Below are positions 26,708 to 35,778 of a stretch of 64,000 nt of DNA, in pieces (the first letter of the stretch is position 1; every line of letters begins with the position of its first letter). Under the pieces are notes generated by a model, which worked only from the letters and a program-made list of their open reading frames with translations, had not been told where the DNA came from and made no database searches. Made by a program: the position numbers and the translations under genes. The stretch is from positions 1,674,001 through 1,738,000 of the forward strand of contig NZ_CP072596.1 in assembly GCF_017815535.1 (NCBI RefSeq), in the 5' to 3' direction. Source of the DNA: Tessaracoccus sp. MC1865. Lineage in GTDB: Bacteria; Actinomycetota; Actinomycetes; Propionibacteriales; Propionibacteriaceae.

Positions 26708-28734
26708 CTACCGATCCTTGGTTGAGACGCGCGACGGGTCAGGTCGCGGCGCCTGCCCGAACTGCGCAACTGATAGGGCACCGACGTCACCATGACGCCC
26801 TGCATGAAGTGCAGCCTGGTGCGGATGAGCAGCGCCGTCTGGTTGTGCAGCAGCTGTTCCCACCAGTGTCCGACGACGTACTCGGGGATGTAGACGCTGA
26901 CGACGTCGCGCGGATTCTCCGAGCGAAGCTCACTGACGTACCGGATGAAAGGCCCCGTGATCTCGCGGTAGGGCGACGCGATCACCTTGAGCGGGACGCC
27001 GAAGTCCTCGTCCTCCCACTCGTCCAGGATCTGCTCCACCTCGTCGTCGTCGATGGCGACGGTCACCGCGGTGAGCGTCGTGGGCCGGGTGGCGCGGGCG
27101 AACGCGATGGCCTTGACCGTGGGCAGGTTGACCCGCTGCACGAGGATGACCCCGCGGACCCGGCTCGGGAGGGCGCGATCGGATTCCGGAGTGAGGGCCA
27201 GTTCCCTCGACACCGCCTTGTAGTGGTTCGAGATGGCGAGCATGACGAGGAACATCGCGCCCATCGCGACGAGGGCGAGGTACGCACCGTGCGTGAACTT
27301 GGAGATCAGCACCACGAGCAGCACGATCCCGGTGAGGGAGGCGCCGATGAAGTTGATCACCCGGCTCCGCACCATCTGGCGGCGCGCCTCGGGGTCGTGT
27401 TCGGTACGCAGCGCGACGGTCCAGTGCCGCACCATCCCAACTTGCCCCACCGTGAAGGAGATGAACACCCCGACGACGTACAGCTGGATGAGGGCCGTGA
27501 CCGAGGCGTTGAAGGCCAGGACCAGGGCGATGGCGCCCAGCGACAGCATCACGATGCCGTTGGAGTACGCCAGCCGGTCACCGCGCGAGTGCAGCTGGCG
27601 TGGGAGGTACCCGTCCTTGGCCAGGATCGACGCCAGGGAGGGGAACCCGTTGAAGGCGGTGTTGGCCGCGAGGAACAGGATCAGCATGGTGGCCGTGATC
27701 ATGATGTAGAAGCCGGGCTGGAACCAGTCCATGAACACCACACGGGCCAACTGCCCCGTCACCGTGGTGGCGGCGCTGTGGATGGTGTTGCCCGCGGCGT
27801 CGACGTAGTGGGTGCCGGTCAGCTCGTCGATGAGGTGCACCTTGGTGAGGTTGGCCAGCGAGATGATGCCCACCAGCATGGTGATGGCCATGAGGCCCAG
27901 CAGCGCCAGCACCGTGGCGGCGTTGCGGCTCTTGGGCGGCCGGAACGCCGGCACCCCGTTGCTGATGGCCTCCACGCCGGTCAGCGCCGCGCAACCCGAA
28001 GAGAAGGCGCGGGCGAGGATGGCGATCAGGGCCCAGCCGGCCAGGTCGGCCGCGCCGTCGGGCCGCACGACGATCAGGTCTGCGGTCTCCGACTTGAGGT
28101 CGTGGCCCAGGACGAAGATGCGCAGGAGACCGATGGCGATCATCGAAAGCATGGAGACCATGAAGACGTAGGTGGGGACCGCGAACGCGCTGCCGGACTC
28201 TCGCACGCCGCGCAGGTTCACCAGGGTGAGGAACGCGATCACGCCCACCGCCGTCCAGGCTTCGTAGCCCTGCAGGAACGGCGCCATAGCCTTGGCGTTG
28301 ATCACGCCGGCGGAGACCGACACCGCGACGGTCAGCACGTAATCCACCATGAGGGCCGACGCGACCGTCAGCGCGGCATGCCGGCCGAGGTTCTCGCGCG
28401 CCACTTCATAGTCTCCGCCGCCGCCGGGATAGGCGTGGACGGTCTGCCTATACGACGCGACTACCACCGCCACGACGATGGCTACCAGCAGGCCGATCTC
28501 CCAGGAGAAGAGGAAACCCGCCATGCCTGCCAGTGACAGCGTGATGAGGATCTCGTCGGGCGCATACGCCACGGAGCTCAGCGCGTCGGAGGCGAACACG
28601 GGCAGCGCGATGCGTTTCGGCAGCAGCGTCTCGCCCATCTGGGCGTTGGCCAGACGTCGTCCCACCACCATGCGCTTGAGCGCCGAGATCACGTTCACAA
28701 CGCTCAACGTAGACCTGTTCCCCCCAAATGTCAT
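26704..28734 (-). CDS. APC-superfamily permease, KimA-like potassium importer candidate
   Basis: 676 residues: about 12 membrane helices (residues about 45-490) and a C-terminal cytosolic domain of roughly 150 residues. FASDALSSVAYAPDEILITL and YPGGGGDYEVARENLG are typical of the KimA/YdaO group rather than amino-acid permeases. KimA is a high-affinity K+/H+ symporter inhibited by c-di-AMP in Bacillus. The divergent neighbours are two TrkA-type K+ regulatory proteins, which supports a K+ role. Substrate is inferred. Confidence 0.82.
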   Translation of the reverse strand: MTFGGNRSTLSVVNVISALKRMVVGRRLANAQMGETLLPKRIALPVFASDALSSVAYAPDEILITLSLAGMAGFLFSWEIGLLVAIVVAVVVASYRQTVHAYPGGGGDYEVARENLGRHAALTVASALMVDYVLTVAVSVSAGVINAKAMAPFLQGYEAWTAVGVIAFLTLVNLRGVRESGSAFAVPTYVFMVSMLSMIAIGLLRIFVLGHDLKSETADLIVVRPDGAADLAGWALIAILARAFSSGCAALTGVEAISNGVPAFRPPKSRNAATVLALLGLMAITMLVGIISLANLTKVHLIDELTGTHYVDAAGNTIHSAATTVTGQLARVVFMDWFQPGFYIMITATMLILFLAANTAFNGFPSLASILAKDGYLPRQLHSRGDRLAYSNGIVMLSLGAIALVLAFNASVTALIQLYVVGVFISFTVGQVGMVRHWTVALRTEHDPEARRQMVRSRVINFIGASLTGIVLLVVLISKFTHGAYLALVAMGAMFLVMLAISNHYKAVSRELALTPESDRALPSRVRGVILVQRVNLPTVKAIAFARATRPTTLTAVTVAIDDDEVEQILDEWEDEDFGVPLKVIASPYREITGPFIRYVSELRSENPRDVVSVYIPEYVVGHWWEQLLHNQTALLIRTRLHFMQGVMVTSVPYQLRSSGRRRDLTRRASQPRIGR

Positions 28735-28799
28735 CGGCGCACCCTGGTGCTATGTTCTGAACACACGGGTGCTCATCCCGACCGTCGGAGGAGACAAGG

Positions 28800-29462
28800 G
28801 TGCATATCGTCATCATGGGCTGCGGCCGCGTGGGGGCCATGCTCGCCACGGGTCTCGAGAAGCGGGGCCACAGCGTGGGGGTCATCGACCAGAACCCTGA
28901 AGCGTTCCGCCGGCTGGGCAACGACTTCAAGGGACTCACCGTGGAAGGTATCGGGTTCGACCGCGAGGTGCTGGAGGCCGCCGGCATCCGGCGGGCAGAC
29001 GCCTTCGCTGCGGTCAGCTCCGGCGACAACTCCAACATCCTCTCGGCCCGCGTGGTGCGGGAGAACTACCACGTCGACAACGTGGTGGCCCGCATCTACG
29101 ATCAGGGCCGCGCCGAGGTGTTCGAACGATTGGGCATCCCCACTGTCGCGACGGTCAAGTGGACCGTGACCCAGATGCTCCGCCGGCTGCTCCCCGCGGG
29201 CAGCCAGCCGGTGTGGTCAGACCCCACCGGGGACGCCCGCCTCATGCAGATCCACGTGCACAACGGCTGGGTGGGCCGACGGGTCAGCGAGCTGTCGGCG
29301 GCCGCCGACGCGCCCATCCCGTTCCTCCTGCGGGTGGGACGCGGCCTGGTCCCGGACCGCGACACGATCTATCAGGACGGCGACCTCATCTTCGTCGCCT
29401 GCTACACCGAGCGGGTCGATGAACTCGAGACGCTCTTCGCCAACGCCCCCGGCCGGAACTAG
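28800..29462 (+). CDS. ceoB: TrkA family K+ uptake regulatory protein (CeoB-like)
   Basis: 220 residues: RCK-N Rossmann domain with GCGRVGAMLATGLEKRGH (about 7-24) and acidic D after VGVI for NAD binding, then an RCK-C domain. Forms the cytosolic nucleotide-sensing ring of Trk/Ktr-like systems. Starts with GTG after GGAGGAG. Next gene is a paralogue nine bases on. No TrkH/TrkG channel gene is near; the divergent APC permease is the likely partner. Confidence 0.9.
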   Translation: MHIVIMGCGRVGAMLATGLEKRGHSVGVIDQNPEAFRRLGNDFKGLTVEGIGFDREVLEAAGIRRADAFAAVSSGDNSNILSARVVRENYHVDNVVARIYDQGRAEVFERLGIPTVATVKWTVTQMLRRLLPAGSQPVWSDPTGDARLMQIHVHNGWVGRRVSELSAAADAPIPFLLRVGRGLVPDRDTIYQDGDLIFVACYTERVDELETLFANAPGRN

Positions 29463-29471
29463 GAGGACGAG

Positions 29472-30149
29472 ATGCGCGTCGCCATCGCGGGAGCAGGCAA
29501 CGTGGGCCGCTCCATCGCCCGTGAACTGATCGCCAACGGCCACCAGGTCCTACTGATCGAGAAGGACCGCTCCGCCATTCACCGCGGGGCTGTGCCCGGT
29601 GCCACCTGGCTCGAGGCTGACGCCTGCGAGCTCAGCTCGCTCGAGGAGGCGGAGCTGGACCGCTACGACGTGGCCATCGCGGCCACCGGTGATGACAAGG
29701 CCAACCTCGTCCACTCCCTGCTCGCCAAGACCGAATTCGGCGTGCCCCGCACCGTGGGCCGGGTCAACCACCCGGGCAACGAATGGATGTTCGACGACCA
29801 GTGGGGCGTCGACGTCTCCGTCTCCACCCCCCGCCTGATGTCGGCCCTCGTCGAGGAGGCCGTCTCCACCGGCGACCTGGTGCGGCTGCTCACCTTCACC
29901 AAGTCGACGACGCATCTCTCTGAGATCCGGCTTCCCGTGGGTTCGCGCTTCATCGGCCACCGCATCCGCGACATCCAACTGCCCGGCGATGCCGTGCTCG
30001 TCGCGATCATCCGCGACGGGGCGCCGCTGACGCCCGAACGCGACCGTGCCTTCGAGGCGAGCGATGAACTGCTGTTCCTGGTCACCCAGGAATCGGAGCC
30101 GGACCTGGCCGAGCTGTTCGACCCGGAATCCGAGCCTGAGGAAAGCTAG
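29472..30149 (+). CDS. ceoC: TrkA family K+ uptake regulatory protein (CeoC-like)
   Basis: 225 residues with RCK-N (MRVAIAGAGNVGRSIARELI) and RCK-C (IRLPVGSRFIGHRIRDIQLP) domains and an acidic tail. AGGAGG precedes the ATG. The ceoB-ceoC pair, divergent from an APC permease gene, is conserved in Actinobacteria (Rv2690c-Rv2692). Converges with the OB-fold gene, overlapping its end by 4 bases. Confidence 0.9.
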   Translation: MRVAIAGAGNVGRSIARELIANGHQVLLIEKDRSAIHRGAVPGATWLEADACELSSLEEAELDRYDVAIAATGDDKANLVHSLLAKTEFGVPRTVGRVNHPGNEWMFDDQWGVDVSVSTPRLMSALVEEAVSTGDLVRLLTFTKSTTHLSEIRLPVGSRFIGHRIRDIQLPGDAVLVAIIRDGAPLTPERDRAFEASDELLFLVTQESEPDLAELFDPESEPEES

Positions 30150-30502
30150 GGGATGATCTCGAAGTCCGGGTTGTAGATCACCGGATTTCCGTCCTCGTCG
30201 GCGAGCCTGCCCGCGACGCGGATGTGGCGCCCAGGCATGAGGCATTCGAGCCGGCTGCGGCCCATCCAGATGAGGCGGACGGTGCCGGAGCCGTCGTTGA
30301 CCTCCGCCTCGAGCCAACCGTTCTCGGCATCAGAGGTGATGGAGACGATCTCGCCGCGGAGCTTCACACGGCTGCGCGGCTCGCACCGTACCAGTTGCTG
30401 TGCCCCGCTGTCCTCGGCGCGCTGGATCAGCTCAGTGGCCTCCAACTCTTCGATCGGGGTCACCCAGCGCCGCAGCCGCTCTCGGAGCGACGTACGAGTC
30501 AT
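30146..30502 (-). CDS. OB-fold nucleic-acid-binding domain protein
   Basis: 118 residues. An N-terminal helix (ERLRRWVTPIEELEATEL) precedes an OB fold: SRVKLRGEIVSIT, WLEAEVNDGSGTVRLIWMGR, RHIRVAGRLADEDG and the C-terminal PVIYNPDFEI. Resembles mycobacterial Rv2694c. Ligand unknown. The DUF3159 membrane gene that normally sits beside it (Rv2693c) is absent here. Confidence 0.83.
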   Translation of the reverse strand: MTRTSLRERLRRWVTPIEELEATELIQRAEDSGAQQLVRCEPRSRVKLRGEIVSITSDAENGWLEAEVNDGSGTVRLIWMGRSRLECLMPGRHIRVAGRLADEDGNPVIYNPDFEIIP

Positions 30503-30505
30503 TTC

Positions 30506-31264
30506 TCAGTCCTCCTGCGCCGCCTGCTGCTGGGCCTGCTGCGGCACCGTCATGGGGAGCAGGCTGCCAGGTGCTGCCGGCGCGGTGCCGCGACGGACGA
30601 CGAGGGCGCTGAAGAACTCCCGCAGCGCCACCTGGATGTCTTCATTGTTGGGCTCGAACGTTGCCTTCCCCAGGAGAACACCCCGGAGCACCCATCCGGG
30701 GCCGGGCACCAACCAGGTGCGCGACACGTGCATGGCGGGATTGCCGTTCGGGTCTGTCATCGGCAGCGACCGGCGGACCTCGGCACCGAAGGGACCCTCG
30801 ACCAGTTCGATGCGCCCCTTCTGCTGCTGGGTGGCGCGGATGATCTCGGAGCGGATCTCAGGCACCATCGACGACTTTCCGGGGCCGGCGAAGACCGCCA
30901 CCTCAAGCGCCGACTGGTTACCGTCGCCCACGAGCAGGGACTGCACAGTGTTGGTGTCCTTGTTGACCTGCAGCTGCAGGGACATGCCTTCGAAGGGCGT
31001 GAGCACGAGCGTGCCCAGATCCAGGCGCTGCACCTCGTCGGCGTCGGCCTCAAGGTCCACCTCTTCGATGTCGAAGGGGCCCCAGTCACGGTCGAATTCG
31101 GCGTCCCACAGGGCCGCCTGGGCCTCGATCGGCGTCACTTCGGGCCGCGCCTCGGCTTCTGCCGGCCGGTCTTCCACTTCTTCCGCGATGCGCTCGTCCA
31201 CCACTTCAGTGGCCGACCGGTTCTGTTCGGCCTCAGCGGGGCGCTTCTTGCGTCCGAAAATCAC
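30506..31264 (-). CDS. DUF3710 family protein
   Basis: 252 residues, cytoplasmic, starting MIFGRKKRP. After a charged linker the DUF3710 domain reads GPFDIEEVDLE, RLDLGTLVLTPFEGM, LEVAVFAGPGK and RTWLVPGPGWVLRGVLLG; the tail is Gln/Ala rich. Conserved next to dut in Actinobacteria (Rv2696c). Function unknown. Confidence 0.88.
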   Translation of the reverse strand: MIFGRKKRPAEAEQNRSATEVVDERIAEEVEDRPAEAEARPEVTPIEAQAALWDAEFDRDWGPFDIEEVDLEADADEVQRLDLGTLVLTPFEGMSLQLQVNKDTNTVQSLLVGDGNQSALEVAVFAGPGKSSMVPEIRSEIIRATQQQKGRIELVEGPFGAEVRRSLPMTDPNGNPAMHVSRTWLVPGPGWVLRGVLLGKATFEPNNEDIQVALREFFSALVVRRGTAPAAPGSLLPMTVPQQAQQQAAQED

Positions 31265-31281
31265 AGGTCTTCCTTCTGGTC

Positions 31282-31719
31282 TCAGGGTGTGGTGAAACCA
31301 CCAGTTGAACCATACCCACCGATCCCGCGCGAAGTCTCATCGAGATCGTCCACAGGCGTGAAAGAGGCCGTCACGAAAGGCATGATCAGCAACTGCGCGA
31401 CCCGGTCCCCGGCGAGGAGCCGGATGGGGTTGTGCAGGTCCAGGTTGATGAGGCATACCTTGATCTCGCCGCGGTAGCCGGCGTCGATGACCCCGGGTGA
31501 GTTGACGATGCTCAGACCGGCGCGCGCCGCGAGACCTGACCGGGGCGTGACCAGCCCGACGTGACCGTCGGGGATGGCCACCGCGACTCCAGTGCCCACG
31601 AGGCGGCGCTCCCCCGGCGCCAACACCACGTCCTCCGTCGTACGGAGATCAGCGCCGGCGTCGCCCGGGTGCGCGTAGCTGGGGAGGTGCCCGTCGGCAG
31701 CGACGGTGTTGATGTTCAT
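31282..31719 (-). CDS. dut: Deoxyuridine 5'-triphosphate nucleotidohydrolase
   Basis: 145 residues, a trimeric dUTPase. All five motifs are visible: [11 protein letters not shown] (1), [10 protein letters not shown] (2), [16 protein letters not shown] (3), [13 protein letters not shown] (4) and [11 protein letters not shown] (5). Hydrolyses dUTP to dUMP. The ATG overlaps the DUF3093 stop (ATGA). Confidence 0.95.
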   Translation of the reverse strand: MNINTVAADGHLPSYAHPGDAGADLRTTEDVVLAPGERRLVGTGVAVAIPDGHVGLVTPRSGLAARAGLSIVNSPGVIDAGYRGEIKVCLINLDLHNPIRLLAGDRVAQLLIMPFVTASFTPVDDLDETSRGIGGYGSTGGFTTP

Positions 31720-32168
31720 CGCGCAATCTCGCTGAGCGCTGCGGCGAGTTCTGCGGGGCGCCGGGTGCTGACGAGCCACCGCGAGTGCGGGTCTGCCGGG
31801 TCCGCCAACTCAACCCGCACCAGGCCGTCGATGAAGGGTCTGGTGAAGAGGAACTCGCGGTTGTCGGCGCCGGGGCCGAGCGCCTGACGGGCCGCCTCGC
31901 CCTCGAGCGCGGTCACCTCGCCGATGTATTCCCGCTCGAGCCTGTTGCGCCCCGCGGTGAAGGCTTCGCCGTTGACGCTCAGGCGGGTGGCGCTGTAGGC
32001 GACGAGGCCCAGCCCGACGCCCACGAGGGTCAACGCGACGACGCTGATGGCCAACCACAGTTCGAGGTAGGCGAGCACGGCGACGGCGATACTTGCCACG
32101 AACAGGAGGCCGATCACGATCCACCACCAGGGGATGTGCAGGCGTTCGGAATAGCTCACGACAGTCAC
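31716..32168 (-). CDS. DUF3093 membrane protein
   Basis: 150 residues with two N-terminal membrane helices ([40 protein letters not shown]) and a cytoplasmic C-terminal domain ending [16 protein letters not shown]. Usual neighbour of dut in Actinobacteria (Rv2698). Function unknown. Confidence 0.87.
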   Translation of the reverse strand: MTVVSYSERLHIPWWWIVIGLLFVASIAVAVLAYLELWLAISVVALTLVGVGLGLVAYSATRLSVNGEAFTAGRNRLEREYIGEVTALEGEAARQALGPGADNREFLFTRPFIDGLVRVELADPADPHSRWLVSTRRPAELAAALSEIAR

Positions 32169-32221
32169 CTTAACCCGTGGGCATAATGGGCATGGATCTG
32201 GTGCCGGCGAAAGGAACCTTC

Positions 32222-32512
32222 ATGGCAATGACCGAGAAGATCATGTGGAAGCTCTATGCGGGAGCTGCAGGTGCCGTCACGACGATGGTGGTGCAGAAGA
32301 CCATCACGAAGGTCTGGGAGGCCGCCACCGGTGAACCGCCGCCGGACCCCAATGACCCGGAGGCCCCGCTGGTCAACGGCCTCATCTGGGCAGCCGCCAG
32401 CGGCCTGGGGGTGGGAGTGGCGCAGCTCGTCATGAACCGCTACGTGCATCGCCGCTGGATGGCCAATTACAGCCACAACGGCCCGGGCAAGCTGCGCTCA
32501 CGCCTCACCTGA
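32222..32512 (+). CDS. DUF4235 small membrane protein
   Basis: 96 residues from ATG 32222, preceded by GAAAGGAA. MWKLYAGAAGAVTTMVVQKT starts the first helix and LIWAAASGLGVGVAQLVMNR the second; the C-terminus is basic. Divergent from DUF3093, convergent with DUF4193. An earlier in-frame ATG at 32177 lacks a good ribosome site. Confidence 0.82.
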   Translation: MAMTEKIMWKLYAGAAGAVTTMVVQKTITKVWEAATGEPPPDPNDPEAPLVNGLIWAAASGLGVGVAQLVMNRYVHRRWMANYSHNGPGKLRSRLT

Positions 32513-32520
32513 CCCAGCTC

Positions 32521-32817
32521 TCAGACGCAGTCCACGCAGTAGTACTGGCCGTTGCGTTCCTCCGCGAGCTGCGGGCGGGCCTTCACGAGGAAGCATGAAG
32601 CACACGTGAACTCGTTCGCCTGCCGCGGCAGGACGCGCACGGTCAGTTCTTCGTGGGAGAGGTCAGCTCCCGGGAGTTCGAAGGATTCGGCCGCCTCGAC
32701 CTCGTCCTCGTCAACCTTGCCCGAGTTCTTGTCAGCGCGACGCGACTTCAACTCCTCAAGCGAATCCTCGCTCATCTCCTCGTCGGTCTTGCGGGGAGCG
32801 TCGTAGTCCGTTGCCAT
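32521..32817 (-). CDS. DUF4193 family protein
   Basis: 98 residues, very acidic, with a C-terminal zinc-ribbon-like pair CASC and CVDC. The start MATDYDAPRKTDEEMSEDSL is the family's highly conserved N-terminus (Rv2699c). GAAAGGA precedes the ATG. Function unknown; universally conserved in Actinobacteria near sigA/dut. Confidence 0.9.
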   Translation of the reverse strand: MATDYDAPRKTDEEMSEDSLEELKSRRADKNSGKVDEDEVEAAESFELPGADLSHEELTVRVLPRQANEFTCASCFLVKARPQLAEERNGQYYCVDCV

Positions 32818-32995
32818 CCGTGTATGTCCTTTCGTTGCCGCGATCGCGCTATGTGTACCACATCCCGCCAAAATGTGGGATACCCGCTCGGCGCCTGTGG
32901 TTGAGAATGTGCACTCCCAGCGCTCTGCCTACCGCGCGACGAGGGCGTACGCTGGTAAGTTGTCCCAGACAGTAGCCAGCCGTACGAGGAGCCCA

Positions 32996-33931
32996 ATGGA
33001 CCACTCTCTGACCCCACGGGAGATCCAGACCCGTGTCCGTGCGGGTGCCTCCATCGAAGATCTGGTTGCGGAGAGCGGAATGCCGGCCGAGCGCATCGAC
33101 GCATTCGCCGGCCCAGTGCTCGCGGAGCGCGAACATGTCGCCCAGACGGCCCAGGTGTCCACGGTGCGCCGTCGGGGCGAGTCCGGCACACACAGGCGTC
33201 TCGGCGAACTGATCGCCACGAGGCTCCGCACGCGCAGCATCGACGCCGACGACGTCACGTGGGACGCGTGGCGCCAGTCAGACCTCAAGTGGCGCATCAT
33301 CGCCCGCCTCACATCCAACGTCGAGGCGGAGTCAAGGTTGGCCGAGTTCGTGTTCGACCCCAAGGGTCGCTTCTCGGTGGCCCACAACTCCGACGCCCGC
33401 TGGATGATCGGCGAGGAGGCGCGCGGCGACGCTCCCCCGGAGGAAGAGAACACCATCGACTTCCACGATGAGCTCGCCCTGGTGCGGGCCACGCAACCCG
33501 TTTCCCACCCCGGCGACGAGGTGCCTTCGTCGGAGTTGATGCACGACAGCAACGAGGACACCTCCGAACTCGACAGCCTGTATGACATGTTGAGCGGCAT
33601 CAGCGAAGACTCGGTACGCATCTACACCGGCATCCTGGACCCTGTCCAGCCGGAGGAGGCCCCCGTGCTCGCTCCCGAGGCACAAGACGTCGAGGAACCC
33701 GTCGTGGATGAACCGGCTGGAGACCTCACCGCCCCCGAGAACCCGGCCGAGGAGGCACCGCAGGATGAGGTCACAACGGTGATCGAGGAGGAGCCGGTGA
33801 CCGAGGTGGATGAACCCACCCAGGACGCCCTCGTCGAGGCTGAGGACGAGCAGCAGAAGCCCAGCCGCCGTCGCCGTCGGGCGAAGGTTCCCAGCTGGGA
33901 CGAGATCATGTTCGGCGGCCCCACCAAGTAG
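32996..33931 (+). CDS. sepH: Septation protein SepH, short N-terminus
   Basis: 311 residues. The DUF3071 helix-turn-helix region (LTPREIQTRVRAGASIEDLV and the following FAGPVLAEREHVAQTAQ) stimulates FtsZ assembly in Streptomyces. A long acidic linker and a short basic C-terminus (SRRRRRAKVPSWDEIMF) follow. The first ~55 residues of canonical SepH, a beta-rich segment, are missing: no matching sequence can be read in any frame between the DUF4193 gene and this ATG. ACGAGGAG precedes the start. Confidence 0.88.
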   Translation: MDHSLTPREIQTRVRAGASIEDLVAESGMPAERIDAFAGPVLAEREHVAQTAQVSTVRRRGESGTHRRLGELIATRLRTRSIDADDVTWDAWRQSDLKWRIIARLTSNVEAESRLAEFVFDPKGRFSVAHNSDARWMIGEEARGDAPPEEENTIDFHDELALVRATQPVSHPGDEVPSSELMHDSNEDTSELDSLYDMLSGISEDSVRIYTGILDPVQPEEAPVLAPEAQDVEEPVVDEPAGDLTAPENPAEEAPQDEVTTVIEEEPVTEVDEPTQDALVEAEDEQQKPSRRRRRAKVPSWDEIMFGGPTK

Positions 33932-33953
33932 CAGGCGGGGGCACGGCACGAAA

Positions 33954-33996
33954 GAACCCCGGGCTTCAAGCAGTTCTGCTTTGAAGCCCGGGGTTC
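33954..33996. terminator. Bidirectional hairpin terminator after sepH
   Basis: 16-bp stem GAACCCCGGGCTTCAA / TTGAAGCCCGGGGTTC, A-rich before and GTTT after. Lies between sepH and the decayed gene on the opposite strand. Confidence 0.75.
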
Positions 33997-34047
33997 CGTT
34001 TCAGTCAATGATCAGCTGAACGCCCGGGCCGGGCGCGGACGCCCGGC

Positions 34048-34950
34048 TCAGGTGTGGATCAGCCTCGCTTCTCGGGTCCTCCGAACAACTCTCCGGCACC
34101 GGATCGACGACCACGGGGGCTCGTTCGACACGGAGCGGAACTCCAGTTCGCCGACGGTGGCGTGCGGATCCGTCGTGGAGTGGTTCTCCGTGATCACGAT
34201 GCGCACATAACGCGCCGACACATCGAGGTCAATGTCCGTGGCAGCCCTGCCCGCAGACAGCGTCTTGGCCACCGGCTGTCGCGCCGGTGATGATCTCGCC
34301 GGTGAGCGACGCCCACGACGAGTTTTCGGTGATGACCTGCTCCGAGAAGCGCCCGTCCACATCGGTCACGCGGCGCAGGTGCTTACCGGCGAGGGTGCGA
34401 TACACCACCGGCAGCACCAGATGGGCGGTGCCGTCAGCGTCGGTCATGAACCGACCCTGGATCAAAGCATCCTCGAACTTGGTCGCGCCCGGCGCGGGGG
34501 CTGTGATGGGCTCCTGCGAGAGTTGGATGGTCACCAAGCTGTTGGGGGTGAGGCCGGAAAGATCCGCGACCAGGCGCGAGTTGTCCTGGATCGTGGCTTC
34601 AGCGTTCAGCACGTCGACGCCCGGAGCGACGCACACGTCGGGCGACCATTCGACGGGAGCGGCGTACCCGGCCTCAACGCCGACCTTGCCGGTCACGACG
34701 CGCCCATCGGAGAAGGTCACCGTGGCATCGAACGAGCCTTCGGCGGCATAGGCGTGCTCAGCACTCACCAGGTGGCGCGAGCCTGAGTGCACCGGGGTGG
34801 GCTCCTGGACCAGCGTGAAGGTGGCGTCCACCACTGGTGAGCCATCACCGAAGTGGCAGGTTCCGCGAGCATTGCTGTGCCGGGGGCCGCCTTGGCGTTC
34901 ACAGCGGCGGCTTCAACGTCCCACGCAACCTTGGGGCTGTCGCAGAAGTA
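34048..34950 (-). pseudogene. Decayed exported protein with discoidin-like (F5/8 type C) end
   Basis: Read in pieces. ARGTCHFGDGSPVVDATFTL onward continues through 34834-34280. After a frameshift near 34275 it continues PVAKTLSAGRAATDIDLDVS and ARYVRIVITEN to GELEFRSVS, the typical last strands of a discoidin/carbohydrate-binding domain. The 5' part (CDSPKVAWDVEAAAVNAKAA) is in yet another frame. At least two frameshifts, no start or signal peptide. Probably the 3' remnant of a large secreted glycan-active protein. Confidence 0.6.
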
Positions 34951-35021
34951 GGAGTCTCACTTGGCGCACGAACGGTTCACTGCGCCCGACGGCGGGGTCG
35001 GCGGGACGGCTCGAGACCGTT

Positions 35022-35110
35022 CTAGACTTCGAACTCGTAGAGCGACACGCCCCCCGGGGCATTGGGAACCGCGGACGCGGTATTGCGAAGAGCGAGTGCG
35101 CGATTGCGCG
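35022..35110 (-). pseudogene. Second discoidin-type C-terminal remnant
   Basis: Minus-strand reading LRNTASAVPNAPGGVSLYEF followed by EV and stop. GGVSLYEFEV is the usual final strand of F5/8 type C domains. Only about 28 codons survive, immediately downstream of tdk. Confidence 0.45.
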
Positions 35111-35127
35111 GAGGGGTCAGTGGCTTG

Positions 35128-35778
35128 TCACAGCGCGGTGTCGTCGAAAGGCAACGGGTCCGGCGACAGCGTCGCCCGTGCCCTCGTCGCCGTCATCCGC
35201 CGACGGTGGTGCATGCGGCACAGCACCTCGTAGCGCACCTCTTCGCCCGCCGCGGTGTCACCCACCACAACCTGCGAACCCTCGGTGACCATCAACCCGT
35301 CGACGGTGCGCGCGTTGTGGGTTCCGCGGGCGCCCCACCAGCACAGCGGCCCCAGCGACAGCATCTCGAGCCTGTCTGCCAGTTCCACCAGCCGCTTGGA
35401 GCCCGGGAACAGCTCCGTGCGGAAATCGGCGAGGATCCCGAACGCGTAGACGTCGAGTTGGAGTTCGTCGACGATCCGCCCCAGCTGATCGATCTGTTCC
35501 GCCGTGTAGAACTGGACCTCGTCACACACCAGGTAGTCGACGATGCGGCCGCTGGTCAGTTCGGTGATGACGTAGCGCCAGAAGTCGAACTCCGCTGAGA
35601 CCTCGATGGCGCGGGCGCTCAGCCCCAGTCTGGAGGTGATCACGCTATGCCCCGCCCGGTCCTGAGAGCTGAAGACCCGTCCCCGCCGTCCATGGGTGGA
35701 ATGGACGTGGTCCAGTTGCAGGGCCATCGTGGACTTGCCACAGTCCATCGGTCCGCTGTGGAACACAAGTTCAGCCAT
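35128..35778 (-). CDS. tdk: Thymidine kinase
   Basis: 216 residues, type II tetrameric kinase. P-loop GPMDCGKST (about 9-17), DEVQFYT (Mg2+/lasso region), ADFRTELFPGS, and a C-terminal part where the usual four-Cys zinc site is reduced (LCWWGA, VLCRMHHRRR). Salvages thymidine to dTMP. ATG at 35778 overlaps the glycosyltransferase stop by 8 bases. Confidence 0.92.
   Translation of the reverse strand: MAELVFHSGPMDCGKSTMALQLDHVHSTHGRRGRVFSSQDRAGHSVITSRLGLSARAIEVSAEFDFWRYVITELTSGRIVDYLVCDEVQFYTAEQIDQLGRIVDELQLDVYAFGILADFRTELFPGSKRLVELADRLEMLSLGPLCWWGARGTHNARTVDGLMVTEGSQVVVGDTAAGEEVRYEVLCRMHHRRRMTATRARATLSPDPLPFDDTAL

Noticed and set aside
28735-28799. Possible c-di-AMP (ydaO) riboswitch for the KimA-like gene
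   Set aside because: The divergent intergenic region is 65 bases, too short for this riboswitch class.
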